Origin: Stramonita haemastoma
Lineage: Eukaryota; Mollusca; Gastropoda; Neogastropoda; Muricidae
Assembly: GCA_030674155.1 (NCBI GenBank)
Contig: CM060334.1
Location: 26,264,342 to 26,328,341 of the forward strand
Length of the DNA: 64,000 bases
Reading direction: 5' to 3'
Shown one piece after another: positions 1 to 13,104 of this stretch (the first letter of the stretch is position 1; every line of letters starts with the position of its first letter). The position numbers were made by a program, and so were the translations under genes. The notes under the pieces were generated by a model. It had not been told where the DNA came from and did no database searches. It saw nothing but the letters and a program-made list of their open reading frames with translations.

Positions 1-60
1 CTGTCTGTCTGTCTGTCTGTCTGTCTGTCTTCTGTCTGTCTGTCTGTCTCTCTCTGTTGT
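1..60 (+). repeat. (CTGT)n microsatellite
   Basis: Tetranucleotide run at the left edge, probably continuing outside the window. Confidence 0.95.
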
Positions 61-131
61 CAGTCTGTATGTGTCTGTTGTCAGTCTGTATGTGAACTGT
101 TTGTGGTATATAGGACTTATTATTATCAGTG

Positions 132-133
<2 letters not shown>

Positions 134-206
<73 letters not shown>
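134..206 (+). repeat. (GT)n microsatellite
   Basis: Perfect dinucleotide run of about 36 units. The nearby 1-3635 stretch otherwise holds only SINEs and low-complexity DNA, and I see no exon there. Confidence 0.95.
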
Positions 207-209
<3 letters not shown>

Positions 210-1582
210 ATGCATGTGCGTGCGTGCGTGCATATGCATATGTGCACACTTACGCATATGTGTGTTTGAGTATGTTACACTGAAAGACTTTGTATGAAGG
301 ATGATTCTCAGAAAATTCTACATAAACTGGTTTAAAAGTGTCATAAACTAGAGGCAATGTAAAATGCAGGAATCACCATAGCATCTAAACTGAAATAATA
401 AGAATTTTGGGGGTTAATTCTACTGGCACAGAAAAAAAAGAGAAAAAGTGCTGTATGTTTGTTTTGCCAAAACTGCTGCTAAGACACTTTATTGGTGTCC
501 AGTGATGCCTGCTCTGAGCCGGCATACTCAGCACACCACCTGTGAAGCCCCGATTGATGACAGTAATAGGTTTGTCGCTCTGAAAGGAGACACTTCACCC
601 AGTGTGGTGACCACACTGTGTTTTTTCCAAGGACTGTCTTCCATGAACCTCCATTTAAATATTTTTGTAAAGCATCTATGATTATGGCAGATTTCTGCAA
701 TTTCATTTGATTTTTTTTCGTGACTTTGGGTTCAGTGAAGGTTGGGAGGAAAAAAAGCATTTGGAAAGAATTTTTAAAATCTTGAAAGCCTCCACGATGA
801 CCTGATAAATTGTTGAGAAAGAGAACAACAACATTTTCTTCTGTAAACTTTTCTTGTGAGGATGGGGAGATAAAATATGAATTGTTTTTGATTTGATAAT
901 GAGTAAAAGAAGCAACAGAATGTGCAAGTAATGGCACTAGCTCTAGAGGCCAAAGCAATCCAATGTATTTGTCTTACGAATGGGTGGAATGTTTGTATGT
1001 TCTCTTGGCATTGGATAGAAATAGCTAATCAGTTGTCTTGAGCATTGTTTTTGGTTATTATATATGGTTGAATGTGTGTCTGTTGTGTTTCATATCAGAA
1101 TTTGTAAACATTATTGTACTTTAAGAAATATGTTGTGAGAAACAAGCCTGAAAATTTGTCATGTACACTTTATATTCTTTTGTGTGATTTTGGTGTTAGT
1201 GGGTAGAGTTGTACTGTGCATATTGATTAATTACTGAAATGGTAGAAAGGAACTTATTGACTTGTTATCATCTCATAGGTTGATTCATATATTTTTTTAG
1301 ATATGTTTGATTTTTATTTTTTGCTAGCCTGCTGCCCGCCCCTCTTCCATTACATTGTGTGTGTGTGTGTGTGTGTGTGGCTACGTTTGTAGGCCTCATC
1401 TGAAGTAGATGGTCCTTTACATGCAAAAGTTACGGCAGTGTTTGTCCCTAATTAGTAGTACTGCTTTGAGGTCATGTATCCACTAAAAGTAGTCCTTATT
1501 TTCTGGCACTCAAAACAGAAACTTCGGACGCTGCTACTTCAGTCACAGGCAATGGTCTCAAAGTTTTTCTGTTGAACCAGCC

Positions 1583-1865
1583 TACTGAAGTAGTGATGGA
1601 TGCTTAAGCCGAGTGGCTTGACCTTTTAACTTCCATCCCTGTGGGTCCATGAAGTTCTGGGTTTGAATCTCAGCTGCAGAGTCCAATGAACTAAGGGTGG
1701 GAATTTTTAAGATCTTCCAGGTTTACATATATACAGTGCAGACCTGCCAGTGCCTTGATTCTGGTCATGTATAGATGCTTGTAAAAAATTAAATACGTGC
1801 ATTAACATTCTCATATTTCATGTCAGCATTTCATGGGTTATGGAAACATATTTTGAAAATGTATT
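1583..1865 (+). mobile_element. tRNA-derived SINE, family A
   Basis: tRNA-like head with a B-box-like tgggtttgaatctcagc, then the family blocks aactaagggtgggaattttt and cagacctgccagtgcc, and a tgggttatggaaacata end. It is diverged and old. Confidence 0.72.
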
Positions 1866-2294
1866 GTTTGTGTTTTAGTGTAGCACCGGCATTAGAATGA
1901 TTCTTTTGTTTGTCATTACCGATACCACATAGCATGTCTTTTAATCCATTAATTTGTTATGGGCATGTGTGTAGATACGGCTGTAGTGAAGAAACCATTA
2001 GTTATGGTGAAATATAAAAAAAATTAATAAAAAAAAGGATGATTTGGTATAATCATTTTGGTATAACAGAGTACTGTACTGATAAAAAAAAAAAGTGATA
2101 TGGTAGAAAGTATTCCAGTTATAGTGAAAACATTGTACATATCAAAAGATGCAATGTGAAAGTGTTAATATGGCTGAATGTTGATAAGTGTGTATGTATA
2201 TGTATCTTTAGGTTAAGATGTAGCTTATAGTGTTGTTAGGGTATTTTTCCTTTTTTTTTTTTTTTACTTTGTGGAAATATGTGTAAGCGATTGT

Positions 2295-2745
2295 CTTTAA
2301 AAAGAACATGAAAGAGAAGATCACCATAACCAGCCTGGGGTACAGGACAGCCTGGTGTTGTGCCTGTGATCTGACAGCCCTGGTTAGAGCCACCACCAAG
2401 GTGCCTGCCCTGTTCAAGGGGATTTTCCCCCTGGACTTTACATCAGTACTGATTCAACACTCTTGAAAACCCTTTGGATGAGTCTAGGGACCCAGGTGCA
2501 AATGCATGCAGAACATCCTGTGCAGAAGTTAAAAACCCTTGGAGGCCTCCAGAAGAGTAGGCCATTTTGTGCTGATAGGAGTGGATGACAAAATATAGGA
2601 CTTTATGCACACAGGCATCATGTAAGACATCATTCCTGAAATTGGAATGCAGCTGCCTTAAAGGTGGGTAAACAGTGGCATACACAAAATCTCACCATCA
2701 GTGAACCTCAGAGCTCTAGCTGAGGAATGGAAAAAAACAAAACCT

Positions 2746-2746
<1 letters not shown>
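2295..2746 (+). mobile_element. tRNA-derived SINE, family B
   Basis: Shares with 54600-55015 and 26525-27957 the order: a gatctgacagccctggtta head region, gttcaaggggattttccc, gcatgcagaacatcctgtgc, tcatgtaagacatcattcct, and an aaatctcaccatcagtgaac end. It ends in a 36-base C-run and A-run (2748-2794). Confidence 0.7.
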
Positions 2747-2747
<1 letters not shown>

Positions 2748-2793
<46 letters not shown>

Positions 2794-2794
2794 A
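2748..2794 (+). repeat. Poly-C (36) followed by poly-A (11)
   Basis: Homopolymer block at the end of a SINE. Such long C-runs recur in the window (20563, 46994, 54997, 59067) and are prone to assembly error. Confidence 0.9.
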
Positions 2795-2852
2795 GGTGAA
2801 AACCTTTGTTGCTATAATATTCAGTGCATGATAAAGTTTAAAGATGTTTACT

Positions 2853-3030
2853 TAGTGTCGTGATGGACACTGTTGCTGAATGGGTAAAGTGTGTGGCTGC
2901 CATCCCTGTCTGCCCATGAACTCATGGGTTTGAACCTCAGCAGCCACAGCAGGTGAATTCAGGGTGGAGATTTTTCACTCTCTCTCATGTCAGCTTAAAG
3001 GACAGATCTGCCAGAGCCTTCATTTTTTTC
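2853..3030 (+). mobile_element. SINE, family A, 5' part
   Basis: Head with a B-box-like atgggtttgaacctcagc, then ggtgaattcagggtggagat and cagatctgccagagcc. It is truncated after this block. Confidence 0.68.
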
Positions 3031-3635
3031 TCTGCGTGTTTTTATTGAGTTCTTTGTGCAAAACTGTAATGTTTCTTAAGTATTTGCTTATTCATAAGAG
3101 TTCTCTAGTCTATAGTCTGATCTTGCAGTGTGCCTGTCAGTGTTCAATCTGCCTTTGTATGATGATAAAAGTTAGTTATACTTAAAATTAGTTATGGCTT
3201 AGCAAATCTGTTATATCTTCCTGTGTTGTTTGCAACCTGGTTTTATTAGCCTTGAAGAATGAAACAGTCAGGGTACTTACTATGTCACAGCCTACTTTTT
3301 TCAGGTTGACAGTGTTGGTTGTTTGAGGGGATTTGTATGATTGATTTTGAACTGTTGTTCATGTGAGCTTTTTTTTTCATTTTTAAAGTAAAAGTAACAA
3401 CCCTGATAATTCTTGTCTTTTGTGGTTGGTCAGGTCATAAACTACATGAACTAAAATCACGTCCTTACTCTAGTCTGTAATTTTATGACAGGGTGTGACT
3501 GTGAGGTTATATGCTATAACTGCCTGTCATTGGATGGTGATTGAAATTTTTTTTTCTGTTTGGCCTGACTTGATTAGTATTGACTTGACTTGACTGGAAT
3601 GGAGCTAACCAGCCTTCAACCCTGCCTGTTGTCAG

Positions 3636-3855
3636 GAACTGTCCCCCCAGAAGGACGATCCCACACCAGAGCCCTCCACCCCTCCACCTGCCGCCTCTCT
3701 GTCACCTGACAACCTCCAGGCCATCGAGGACGCCATCGTCAAGGGGAGGCCATCCCGCCTGGACCCTGAGGAAGCCCGAGCCTCCACCTCCGATCCTTCA
3801 ACACACCTCAGCCCGCTGCACAAAGCACGCAAGCACTTCAAGAATTTTATGGGAG
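3636..3855 (+). CDS. MYO9-like exon 1 (post-neck tail, Ser/Pro-rich)
   Basis: Acceptor cctgttgtcag, donor gtgagt. The open frame begins in phase 0 with ELSPQKDDPTPEPSTPP and ends LHKARKHFKNFMG plus one base. It is Pro/Ser/Glu-rich in its first half and basic near its end. The GC content is well above the flanks, as in the other exons. It matches no folded domain and fits the linker between the myosin neck and tail. The exon before it is not in the window. Confidence 0.75.
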
Positions 3856-6258
3856 GTGAGTTACAGATATTGTGTGGTTGATACTTTGGGTGGGGGTGGG
3901 GGGGTGGAGGGTGCAGATTTGGTTTGGCTTAATCTTTATGTAAAAACAAAACACTCAGTTAAACAATAACATAGAAGTTTGTGTGCATTATGACAAAATA
4001 ACCCCCCCAACTATGTAAAAAGAGTTCTTGTTTGATATCGTAGTACCAGTTTTTGTTTTGTATTTCATCTAGTATTTTTGGTTGACAGGAACATATCAAA
4101 ACAACCTACTTTTCCCATTTTGGTAATTCTGATGTATTGTTTGTTTTTGGCCCTTGTTTGTTCATATTTGCTAAAAACCATTTTGTGTGTTTTGTGTTAG
4201 TTTCAATACAATGTCATGTTAGTATTTGAATGCTTGCTGTAAAAAATAAATTGCTTTTTAACGAAAATTTGCTTATTTACTTTCTCTCTGTCCATAGTTT
4301 TGAGCATTGAAGAGAGCTTCAGCTGTGCAAAGCTTTTGATTTAATATTCGTGCTTGATTAATTTTTTTAAAACAGTGATTAGGTTGCTTGGTTAAATACA
4401 TGCTGGAAAATCAAAACACAATTTTTTAAAATGGTGGCTTGGGTGATGAGCAGCTTTCTTGGCATATCTGTTGCACATTTTCATAAGTGATATTGCTTCT
4501 GATCTTACTAGCTCATTTTTTCAGAAGTAGAGTGCATATATAATGTACATACATACACATACAGTTGAACAAGTTTTGACAGTGATCTAAGTTGTCTGGA
4601 GGGGGGACGGGTGGACCTTCAAGTGCCATTCCACCAGTCCAGTTTCAACTTGTCATAAATCAATTCAGCTTCTTCTAAATTACAGAGAGGACTTATGGTG
4701 CCGTCGGCCCAACTCCTAAAAGTTATGAAAGTCATCAATCAATAGACAGTTTGTCTTTCAATATTTTGTTTTTCATTTAAATTGTGTTAAGATAATACTT
4801 TTGTGAAAAGAGGCAGGTTTTTCTTTAATTTTTTTTTATCAGGATATGCTTTTGTCAGATTTAAATTCAAATTCTTTTCATTACTTTGCCCCTTTAGGGA
4901 TATGGAAGATTAGATAAAAATCATGAAACAAAAATCGTAACCGAGCAACTTAAGTTGACGTGTACCATTCAGCCACTGTATTATCAGATGGAAAGAGTAG
5001 TGTTTGTTTCGGTTTATTCATTTTGAATTCTTTGAAGAGTTTTATATATATGTTATTTCTGATAGCATTCATCATTTTCACAGCATTTGGTACTGCTCAG
5101 TCTTGCTGTTTGTGGAAGGAAAGGTTTTCATACTTCCATCACATGGTTTAATTGATTCGAAATCTTATAAGTTATGTTTGAAATGTTATGAATTATATAA
5201 AATTGTGACAACGCATCATCCCCCCCCCCCCCCCCTTTTTTTTTTTTTAATGCTTTGCTTAGTTTTTTTTGTACTGTTGTAAACTAAAGCAAGGATATGA
5301 AATAAAAATCAGAATAAGACAAAGATTTTGATGGTCCCATGTGACATAATTTTTTCTTTTCATTCCTTAACCCCCCCCCCCCCAAAGCAAGATCCTGTCC
5401 CATTTCTTTCTTCATTTCAAAAATAAGACAAGATAAATCAATAATCAGAGAGAAAGATTTAGGTGAAGAAGGACCTGCTCTAATCTGTACAGGGAAAAAT
5501 AATGTATGTGATTCATCGATTCATTTGGAAATGTAATGTTATGGCAGTGCAACACTATTTCGCTCATATGACAGACGAACAGTAGTTGCAGTCTGAGCGT
5601 TCATGAAGAAGAAGAAAAAAAGAAGAAACTTACTCTCATTTAAAATCTCTGTAATTGTTTTCCTCATCATAATAAGTAGAATAAAATACTAATCAGTATG
5701 AGAAAAACCATGGTGTGAGAGAAAATGGTGAATTAGTATATTAAAAAAAAACAAAAACCACAACTCAGGATCTGTCATTGTGCAAATAGAAACTGTTTTT
5801 TCTGCTGTTAATCCTCCTTCATCTTCTTTTTCATGGTAGCTGCGCCCCAGGCTTAGAACAAGGAAGATGAAAGAATCAGGTTCGGAAGAAAAGAAAATTG
5901 TCATGCATTTATATTTGTTATGGTACCATATACCCTGTCTTGAGGTTATGGTTGAAGTATATACATGTATACATTTTGCATTTTGTCGTCAGAATATTCT
6001 TTGGTGCATTGTGGCTTATGTAGTTTGGTGGCGGAAGTGAGAATGTGCATGTTTAGATGCAAGAACATTTTTTTTTGGTACTCTTTGTTTTGTTTTCTTT
6101 TAAACATTTTTTTTTTGAATGAGAAAAAGTTTGGAGTTTTTGCAGATTTGGATTGGGGGAAATGCATGTGATTTTTTTGCATCCAGTCTATTCTTTTTTT
6201 TTCTTTTTTAATTGTTTGGTTTTGTTTTCTTTTGTGTGTGTGTGTTGTGTTGTGTGTG

Positions 6259-6307
<49 letters not shown>

Positions 6308-7097
6308 GGTTGTGTGTGTTCTTGTGTGTTGTGTGTGTTATGTGTGTGTGTTTGTGTGCATGTGTATTGTGTGTTATGTACATGCTTATATGCATGCAGT
6401 CATGTTATCATAAAGTTTTCCTCCTTTACTGTGTTATTAAAGTGAGGCTGAATGTGTTTACATATAACCAGGTATATTATAGACAATGAAAATAGTTTTA
6501 GCAAAGGGAACAGAGTTTAATGCTGGTAATTTGGGAATATGAGATTTATGGATGATGTCTGTATATCATCACAGATTACTGTTTTAGTAAATATTGTCTC
6601 ATGAATTAACTGGTCATCATCAGTGCAGTGATGGGTTAGCTGTATGAGAGTATTACGGATCTCTGTCTGTCTCTTTCATTGGCTTGCCTTCCCTACGAGG
6701 ATACAAATTGTAGATGTTTGAAAATTGCAAAAAATCATTTCAAGTTAATGTTACATTAACCACAATTAAAAGGGCATTACTTATAAAGCCTAAAATTCCA
6801 CAGATACACTTCATTTCATGCACTGTTGCCATGGAAATAATTAAGTATGGCCACCAAAACTATAATTTCAATCTTCTAAAACTTTTTAACTGGTAACAGA
6901 TGTAAGAATCGTGTTTGGACAGACAAGTTTGGTATCCAGGTCTTTGAATTTACACAGAAGAACTTTCACATCTGCTATAATAGTGTTAAGGCTGAAAAAA
7001 GAAGATTTTGGCTGTATGTACCATTGTGTATACATTGATTATGAACTGTCAGTACCTGTTAGCGCAGGCACATCAATTTTTTATTTTTTATTTTTTA

Positions 7098-7360
7098 GGA
7101 TTGACTTTCAAGTTGAGTGGTTAAGACGTTGACTTCAGTCCTGTAAATCTATGAAGTCGTGGGATTGAATCTCGGGAAAGGGTGTCTGGTGAATTAGGAA
7201 ATGGTTTTTTTTACACTCTCCCAGGTCAATCTATAGTGCAGACTTGCTATTGCCTTAATTCCATGTTTGTATGTTCACATGCAGAAGACAGATATGCCTG
7301 CTAAAGATCCCTATATTCACATCAGTGATCCGTGGGTTATGGAAACACAAACATACCTAA
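7098..7360 (+). mobile_element. SINE, family A
   Basis: Head with gagtggttaagacgttgac and B-box-like gtgggattgaatctcggg, then ggtgtctggtgaattagga, gcagacttgctattgcc and a gatccgtgggttatggaaac end. Family layout as at 1583. Confidence 0.75.
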
Positions 7361-8182
7361 CATGCATCCTGTACTAAAAATGAGTTGCTCTGAATTGGGT
7401 GTGTGTCTGCTGAGACCAGAGGCAGACTTGCAAAAAGGACAAGAGAAGACCAGGCATTACACATCCAACCCGGTATGGGAACACAGAGCAAGGGAGGAAG
7501 ATTTATGTAAAGTTATGTCACAACCTTTTGAGTACAGAAAATCATTTGGCTTAGTTGATTTTTAAGCATTGTGTCAACTGTAATTGTTCTGTGCTGTACA
7601 TATGTTAGATTTTCGGGAAGCTCGCAGTTGCAGTCCTTCACAATTTCTCAGACATCCCAGAAATTCGATAAAATTTCTCCGAGAGAGGAGGAGTAAGTAG
7701 AAGATCTATACTCTGTGCTAAGATGTATGGTATACTTCTCACTTTTTCTTGCACTCAAACGAAACACTTAACTTATTTGCATACTCATTCTGATTGGCTG
7801 TGAAGTGAGAATGAATGGCTTTGCCTTGTACCATAAAAACTGTGTATAAAGTCAGACTGTTGATTGTTGTGTATGAAATGTTCCCTTTGATGGACTTGGT
7901 TTTTTTTTGTGTTTTATCAGTTTTGTTTGTGTAATTTTTTCTATTGTTTTTATCAAGTTTTTGTTTTGTGTTATTTTTTCTTTATTTTTTTCAAAACTTT
8001 CATGAAAGGAAACTGGTTTTTATATGACTGATCTTTTTTCACTTTTGATACTCATTTTTATTTCTCTTGGGTTTTAGTACAGATTTCATTACAGGAATTT
8101 GTAATGTTTACATTTGAATTTATCAATTTATTTGTTTTTACATGGTTGCCTTATTTCTTTTATGCTTTCTTTTTTTTAAATT

Positions 8183-8183
<1 letters not shown>

Positions 8184-8256
<73 letters not shown>

Positions 8257-8310
8257 GTGCGTGCATGCGTGTGTAGAAAAAAATGATAATGTGTGTGTGT
8301 GTGTACAGTG

Positions 8311-8371
<61 letters not shown>
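8184..8371 (+). repeat. Paired (GT)n microsatellites
   Basis: Two long GT runs separated by about 60 bases. ORFs of alternating Cys-Val or Thr-His residues here are repeat translations. Confidence 0.95.
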
Positions 8372-8374
<3 letters not shown>

Positions 8375-8704
8375 ATTTGGGGAAAAAAGGGATATTTTTA
8401 AAATACATAAAAAAAATTCTATAAATTATTTTTGAATTTATTTTACCAGATATTTGTGTATATGATTGAGCTTACTTATGTAATCAGTAGCATAGATATA
8501 TTTGCATGTATAAATGCAGTAAATAGCACCTTTTTTTTCTTTTAATACCATGAATGTCAGAAACTCGAGCTTTCTTGCTTATTTCTGAAGCCTAAAACAT
8601 CTAGTCTTGATATGTGTCTTGCATTAGTCTTGATTACAGCAGACCTTTGCACTGATGTTTACCACAGTTCTTAACCTCTCTCATGACCCCTGAAGAGTTG
8701 TCAG

Positions 8705-9058
8705 GCATCACAATAACACTTTCAGGTTGAAGCTGTCAGAGCCCATCCATATCCAGGTTGCACTAGTATGTTTGTGTCATCCATACCACTGGTCACAGAT
8801 GGCCTGCTTTTTATTATTTTTAATGAAAGGTGGATGGATTTCTGACAGGTGCTGAAGATTTTGTGTGCATGTGTATGAGATCTGGGTTTGTTGTCTGATC
8901 TCAAAGACTTTCAGGAGAGATGAAGTACTAGTGTGGATTTTTAACACTAGCTTCAACAAACTGATTCCCTGATGGAGATTCAAACCCACTTCCCCAGTTT
9001 ACCATCAAATAACAACTTCAGTACCCTAACCACTCAGCTGTTCCACATAATATATGGA
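8705..9058 (-). mobile_element. SINE, family A-like, minus orientation
   Basis: Read on the minus strand it has cagctgagtggttagggt and a B-box-like gggtttgaatctccatc head and ends in a gatgggctctgacagcttc tail. It is diverged. Confidence 0.6.
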
Positions 9059-10520
9059 TATCAAACAATAACATCTTAAACAACAGCTTTCGTCTGTTCA
9101 GTATACTAGTTAGCTGTACCTGAGTAATTTGCAAAAAAAAACCCCAACCCACCTGCTGTAGTGATAGCCTTGTGGCTGTGGGGGTACGGGCGGAAATCTT
9201 GACGCTTTTTGCTATGCTGACATGCAGGGCTCCACTTACCGGACATGCATATACATTCTCGATCTTCCGCTGCGCACGACTCTCGTGAGTTTTGCTCTCG
9301 GCAGTTGGTTGCATGTCGCTTGCTCAGCTTGTAGTTTTCTCTCTGCCCGTTTTGTTTACAGCATCAAGTATTTTTTTGTTGCTTTCTGTTCTTTCAGATC
9401 TTTGTGTCTTCACTGTGCCAACTATTCCTAAGTTATGCTTTTTGTGTTGTGCGTTTATCATTCAGAGTATTAATTTTCTCCTCTCTTTTCCTGCAATTTA
9501 TAATTTCAGTGATTTTCATCATTCAATTTTATCTGACGTATGATATTTGTTGTTGTTGTTGTTTTTTAATAAAAAGGATTTTTTAATGACGGTATTTGTC
9601 AAAGGCTTTGTGTGTATTTTATTTCAGTTATGGTGTAATTTTTATCTATTTAATTTTTTATGCATTTTGTGTTTCCTTTGATTTTTTTATGGTTTAAAAA
9701 AATCAGTTGTATTTCCTTCTATCTATGGTGTAATTGTCTAAACTCTCACCTCCCTACCACCTGCTCTGATTGTTGTACCAAATTGCACCGCTTTCTGTTT
9801 TCCCAAAGAAGTCGTCATTTTTCTCATGGAGAGAGATAATCTAATGAAGTATAATATGCAGCATTAGCAACCAAATTTTATTTTTGATAAAAAGCATTTT
9901 AGTTTGTTTTGTTGTCTGGTTGAACTCGTCTATAAGTAAAGCATTTCATATTGGGGTAAAGCTCTCTCCAGGTATTTTTTAAAGTTTCAAGTTGTCTTTA
10001 AATGTTCCACCTTTCCTCTTACATTTTGGCTATGCATATACTTGTAGCTAATGCAATGAAATTTGGGGGTTTTGCAGTTGTGGTAGTGTGTTGTTTTTCA
10101 AAACATTGTTCTGATGTTTTGTTGTACTATTACATGTCCAGTGAAAAAGATTGGATTTTTTTTTTCGTAACACTTTTGTTATAATTCAAGTTTTGAATTT
10201 ACTATTACATGTTCAGTGTAAAAGATACAGGATTTTTTCCTTAGCACTTCTTAATTTGTATATTTTACTATTTTATGTCCAATGAAAATTATATCTGTTT
10301 AGGCTGGGTTTTTTTCTTCTTTCTGAGTTGAGTACAGTGTGTGTAGTAGTTGTAGTATGTTCCCTGTGAGACAGCCTCTTTGAGCTAGGATGTTATTTTT
10401 CAGTGTACTGTGTTCTGAGTGGTCCTTTTTTTTTTTTTTTTAAATTACCCATTTAGGTCTGCTTTGTATTGTCTGTAGTGTATGTACAGTGACATTTTTT
10501 TTTTCTTTGTCTTTCCTCTT

Positions 10521-10588
10521 TTCTTCTTCTTCTTCTTCTTCTTCTTCTTCTTCTTCTTCTTCTTCTTCTTCTTCTTCTTCTTCTTCTT
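10521..10588 (+). repeat. (TTC)n microsatellite
   Basis: Perfect trinucleotide run; its minus-strand translation gives a poly-Lys ORF that is not a gene. Confidence 0.95.
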
Positions 10589-10804
10589 TTTTTTAAAGCA
10601 GGATGTCTCTTCTTCCTTCTGTAGTGTTTGTATCAGGGACATCATCAGGAATTGTACATAACCAATTTTGCCAGGACAGTTGGGAGGTAACTTCTTGCTC
10701 TTTCCAATTTCCAACTGTTGTTGGTTCTCTTGATGTACACAAGTCTGTAAGCACATGGGCCCAGCTGGTTTATAGTCTCCTCAGAAAGACTTGACATTCT
10801 GTTC

Positions 10805-10915
10805 TATTTTCCCTATCAGTATCAAACTAGGAAGAAAGAGCCAGGCTGGGAATCAAACTCAGAACATCATGGTTTACTTGGTAGGCAGGTGAACGTCTTA
10901 ACTTCCCCTGCCATC
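10805..10915 (-). mobile_element. SINE tRNA-like head, minus orientation
   Basis: The reverse complement shows gaagttaagacgttcacctg and a B-box-like gagtttgattcccagc, with no recognisable body. Confidence 0.5.
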
Positions 10916-11457
10916 TTCCTTCTTTTTTGGTCAGATAATTCATCCACCCAGGCCTTCAAACTTGCCACAGACAGAAAGCTTTCTCCCTTGATGCCCATGA
11001 TGGTACAAGAGGATGGATAAAGTAATTCTGCTTCTAGGTTAATTATGGATCATTAGAGATTTTTTTTTTTTAATTTAATTTCTATCACATTTTTTCTAGG
11101 TTACAGAAAGTGTTTACAGTGTGAGCACAACAGTTTTATCTTTCTATATGTACGTTTTATTTTTTGTTGTTGCTGTTTATGATGTCAGACTGAACAAGCA
11201 GTTGTAGGTTTGTCTGGGTTTTTTTTGGGGGGGTGGTTGGTTTTTTTGGGAGGGTGTATTTCATGTTATCTCCAACCTCCCTCTTTGTTTTCTTTTTTAT
11301 ATCATAAATGCGTTTTGTACATATTGCTGTCTTTTCTTCTTTTTTTTTTCATTTTAATCGAAGGACTGTTTTATTCGTTTTGGAATTTATGTACTTTTTT
11401 TTTTTAAGTTGTACTGTCTATATGATTAAATTCAATTGAATTGAATATAACTTTTTG

Positions 11458-11530
11458 GTCATGGCAGATTTCTCTGTGTGAAATTCAGACTGCTGTCCCT
11501 GGGAGAGCATGTTGCCTGCCACAAGAGACC
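11458..11530 (+). repeat. Family G tail block
   Basis: gcagatttctctgtgtgaaa, ttcagactgctgtccctgg, gagagcatgttgcc; it is in the family G tail style. It is short and lies in the first myosin intron. Confidence 0.5.
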
Positions 11531-12224
11531 ACTAACCAGTTTAAAAATGTTTATTTTCCTGTCTGTATGTATTGTTGTTTTTAGAGGGGTGTACAGTTTG
11601 TATTGTTTTTCTTTTTCAGCTTTCTTTGGCCTCACACCGACTTGCCTTGATAAATTAATTTTGTCTTGTTTGTAAGGCCAATTGTTTTTTGCTCACATCT
11701 TCAAATGTGCTTTGTCATTGCTATTGAAATCAGAAAGATCTGATCACATCCAAATGTATTTCAAAACTAATATTTTTTAGTTGCTTTGGATATTGTACAT
11801 GTCTGTGATACAGAGTTTGGTTTTTGTAGCAAGAATGGTAGGGAGGTTTTTAAGATGTAAGACTGGTTTTCTTGTCAAGAAACTTTGAAACAACCAAGTA
11901 AAATCAAACCAAATGATATACATCTACCCCAATTTATCTGTTGATAACATTCTCCTTTGTTTTAAGAATCATAAATGGTAGCATCAGAGTACCATGACAG
12001 CATGCTGGTAGTTGGGATAGAAATGTAGTCTTTCCTCAAAAAAGTTTGTCAACATGTTTTGTACTTTTCTGTGCAAAAATAAGTCAGTTATGACACTTTT
12101 ACCTGGGGGTCAATTTTTCTGGGTACTGTTTTGTTTGTTTGTCTGTTTTTTTTGCAAAGCAGCCTAAGCTGTAAGGTTGACTTGATTTGTGTTGTGTTGT
12201 GTTGTATTTAATTGTATACCACTG

Positions 12225-12545
12225 TCAGTGACAGCATATTTCTCTTTGTGAAATACAAGCTGCTCTCTCTGGGGAGAGTTTGTCATTACCACAGGTTTCT
12301 CTATGAGAGTGTGTTTTTTTTTTTCTTTCTACATAATGTTGCCAGGGACAGCTCTTATGTTGCCTTGTTGGGTTGTTTTTTTGTGTACACAGTATATGTT
12401 TTGCATATGGGGACCTGGGTTTGTCATCTCATGGGCAAGACTAGCTCCAGACCACCACTCAAGGTCTAGTGGAGGGGGGGAAAGCTTGGGTTCAGACCTG
12501 CAGCCTCTTGCTTTCTCAGTGGGTATCTTACCTTTAGACCACCGA
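12225..12545 (-). repeat. SINE-like segment next to family D insertion
   Basis: Contains a family G-like block (gcatatttctctttgtgaaa, gctgctctctctggggagag). On the minus strand there is a tRNA-like head ending near 12545 (ggtggtctaaaggtaagat, ggtctgaacccaagc). The younger family D SINE inserted right at its end. Confidence 0.5.
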
Positions 12546-12559
12546 TCCACTAGTGGTGT

Positions 12560-12853
12560 TAAAGTTAAAGTTAAGTCTGTCCCGAGCCATAAGGCTCATC
12601 AGGCCGGTGCTTATCCCGGTTTCTGTGGCGTTAAGCGACTGAGAGTCATAGACTCCCCCCTGGATAGGACGCCAGTCTATCGCAGGGTTAACCCCAACAC
12701 AAGGTTGGTACCCTTTTACACCTGGGTGGGGTGAGAAAATAGCCATAAAGTGCCTTTTCCAAGGCACAACGCCATAGCGGAATAGCTGGGATCGAACCCG
12801 CAACCTTTACATTACGAGTACAACGCCCTAACCACTAGGCCACAGCGGCGGCT
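12560..12853 (-). mobile_element. tRNA-derived SINE, family D, 12-bp target duplication
   Basis: Minus-strand element with a head that reads gtggcctagtggttaggg and gcgggttcgatcccagc (A- and B-box like), a middle that reads tggctattttctcacccc and ggcgtcctatccagggggg, and a (taactt)n end. It is flanked by exact copies of cactagtggtgt at 12548-12559 and 12854-12865. ORFs across it are not genes. Confidence 0.92.
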
Positions 12854-13002
12854 CACTAGTGGTGTGTTGTTCAATAAATGTGACTGTTTGGTGTAATCGC
12901 ACTGATAGTGACATGATTGTGTATGTAAGGTAAAAGGTGAGGTGTATGGTGATGGGGCCATGTGGTGCCATATTCTGATTGACTGTGATGTATGTGTGCT
13001 AG

Positions 13003-13104
13003 GTTCACGTCGGAAAAAAGATGTGACAGACAGCGACGAGGAAGGGGAGGATAGTCATCATCAGTGTCCTTCAGTGTCTTCTCCTGTCAGAAAGGTCGCT
13101 GATA
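13003..13104 (+). CDS. MYO9-like exon 2 (acidic/basic linker)
   Basis: Acceptor tatgtgtgctag, donor gtaagt. It enters in phase 1 and leaves in phase 1; the joined codon with exon 1 gives Gly. The product reads SRRKKDVTDSDEEGEDSHHQ and continues with a Ser-rich end. It is a charged, probably disordered and phosphorylatable linker. It follows a 9.1-kb intron. Confidence 0.7.

Larger units (their letters stand above)
3856..13002 (+). other. Intron between myosin exons 1 and 2
   Basis: 9.1 kb, AT-rich. It holds GT microsatellites (6233-6350, 8184-8252, 8311-8371), C-runs (5220, 5372), an (TTC)n run (10521-10588) and SINEs listed separately. No further exon with good borders was seen. Confidence 0.7.

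Noticed and set aside
479..958. 159-codon minus-strand ORF near the left edge
   Set aside because: AT-rich, no domain, composition like the surrounding intron.
9018..9314. 98-codon minus-strand ORF
   Set aside because: Partly SINE-derived, no domain, no splice context.
12780..12853. tRNA gene candidates from A- and B-box-like sequences here and at 34421 and 59780
   Set aside because: They are heads of dispersed SINEs with target duplications and unrelated bodies, not free tRNA genes.
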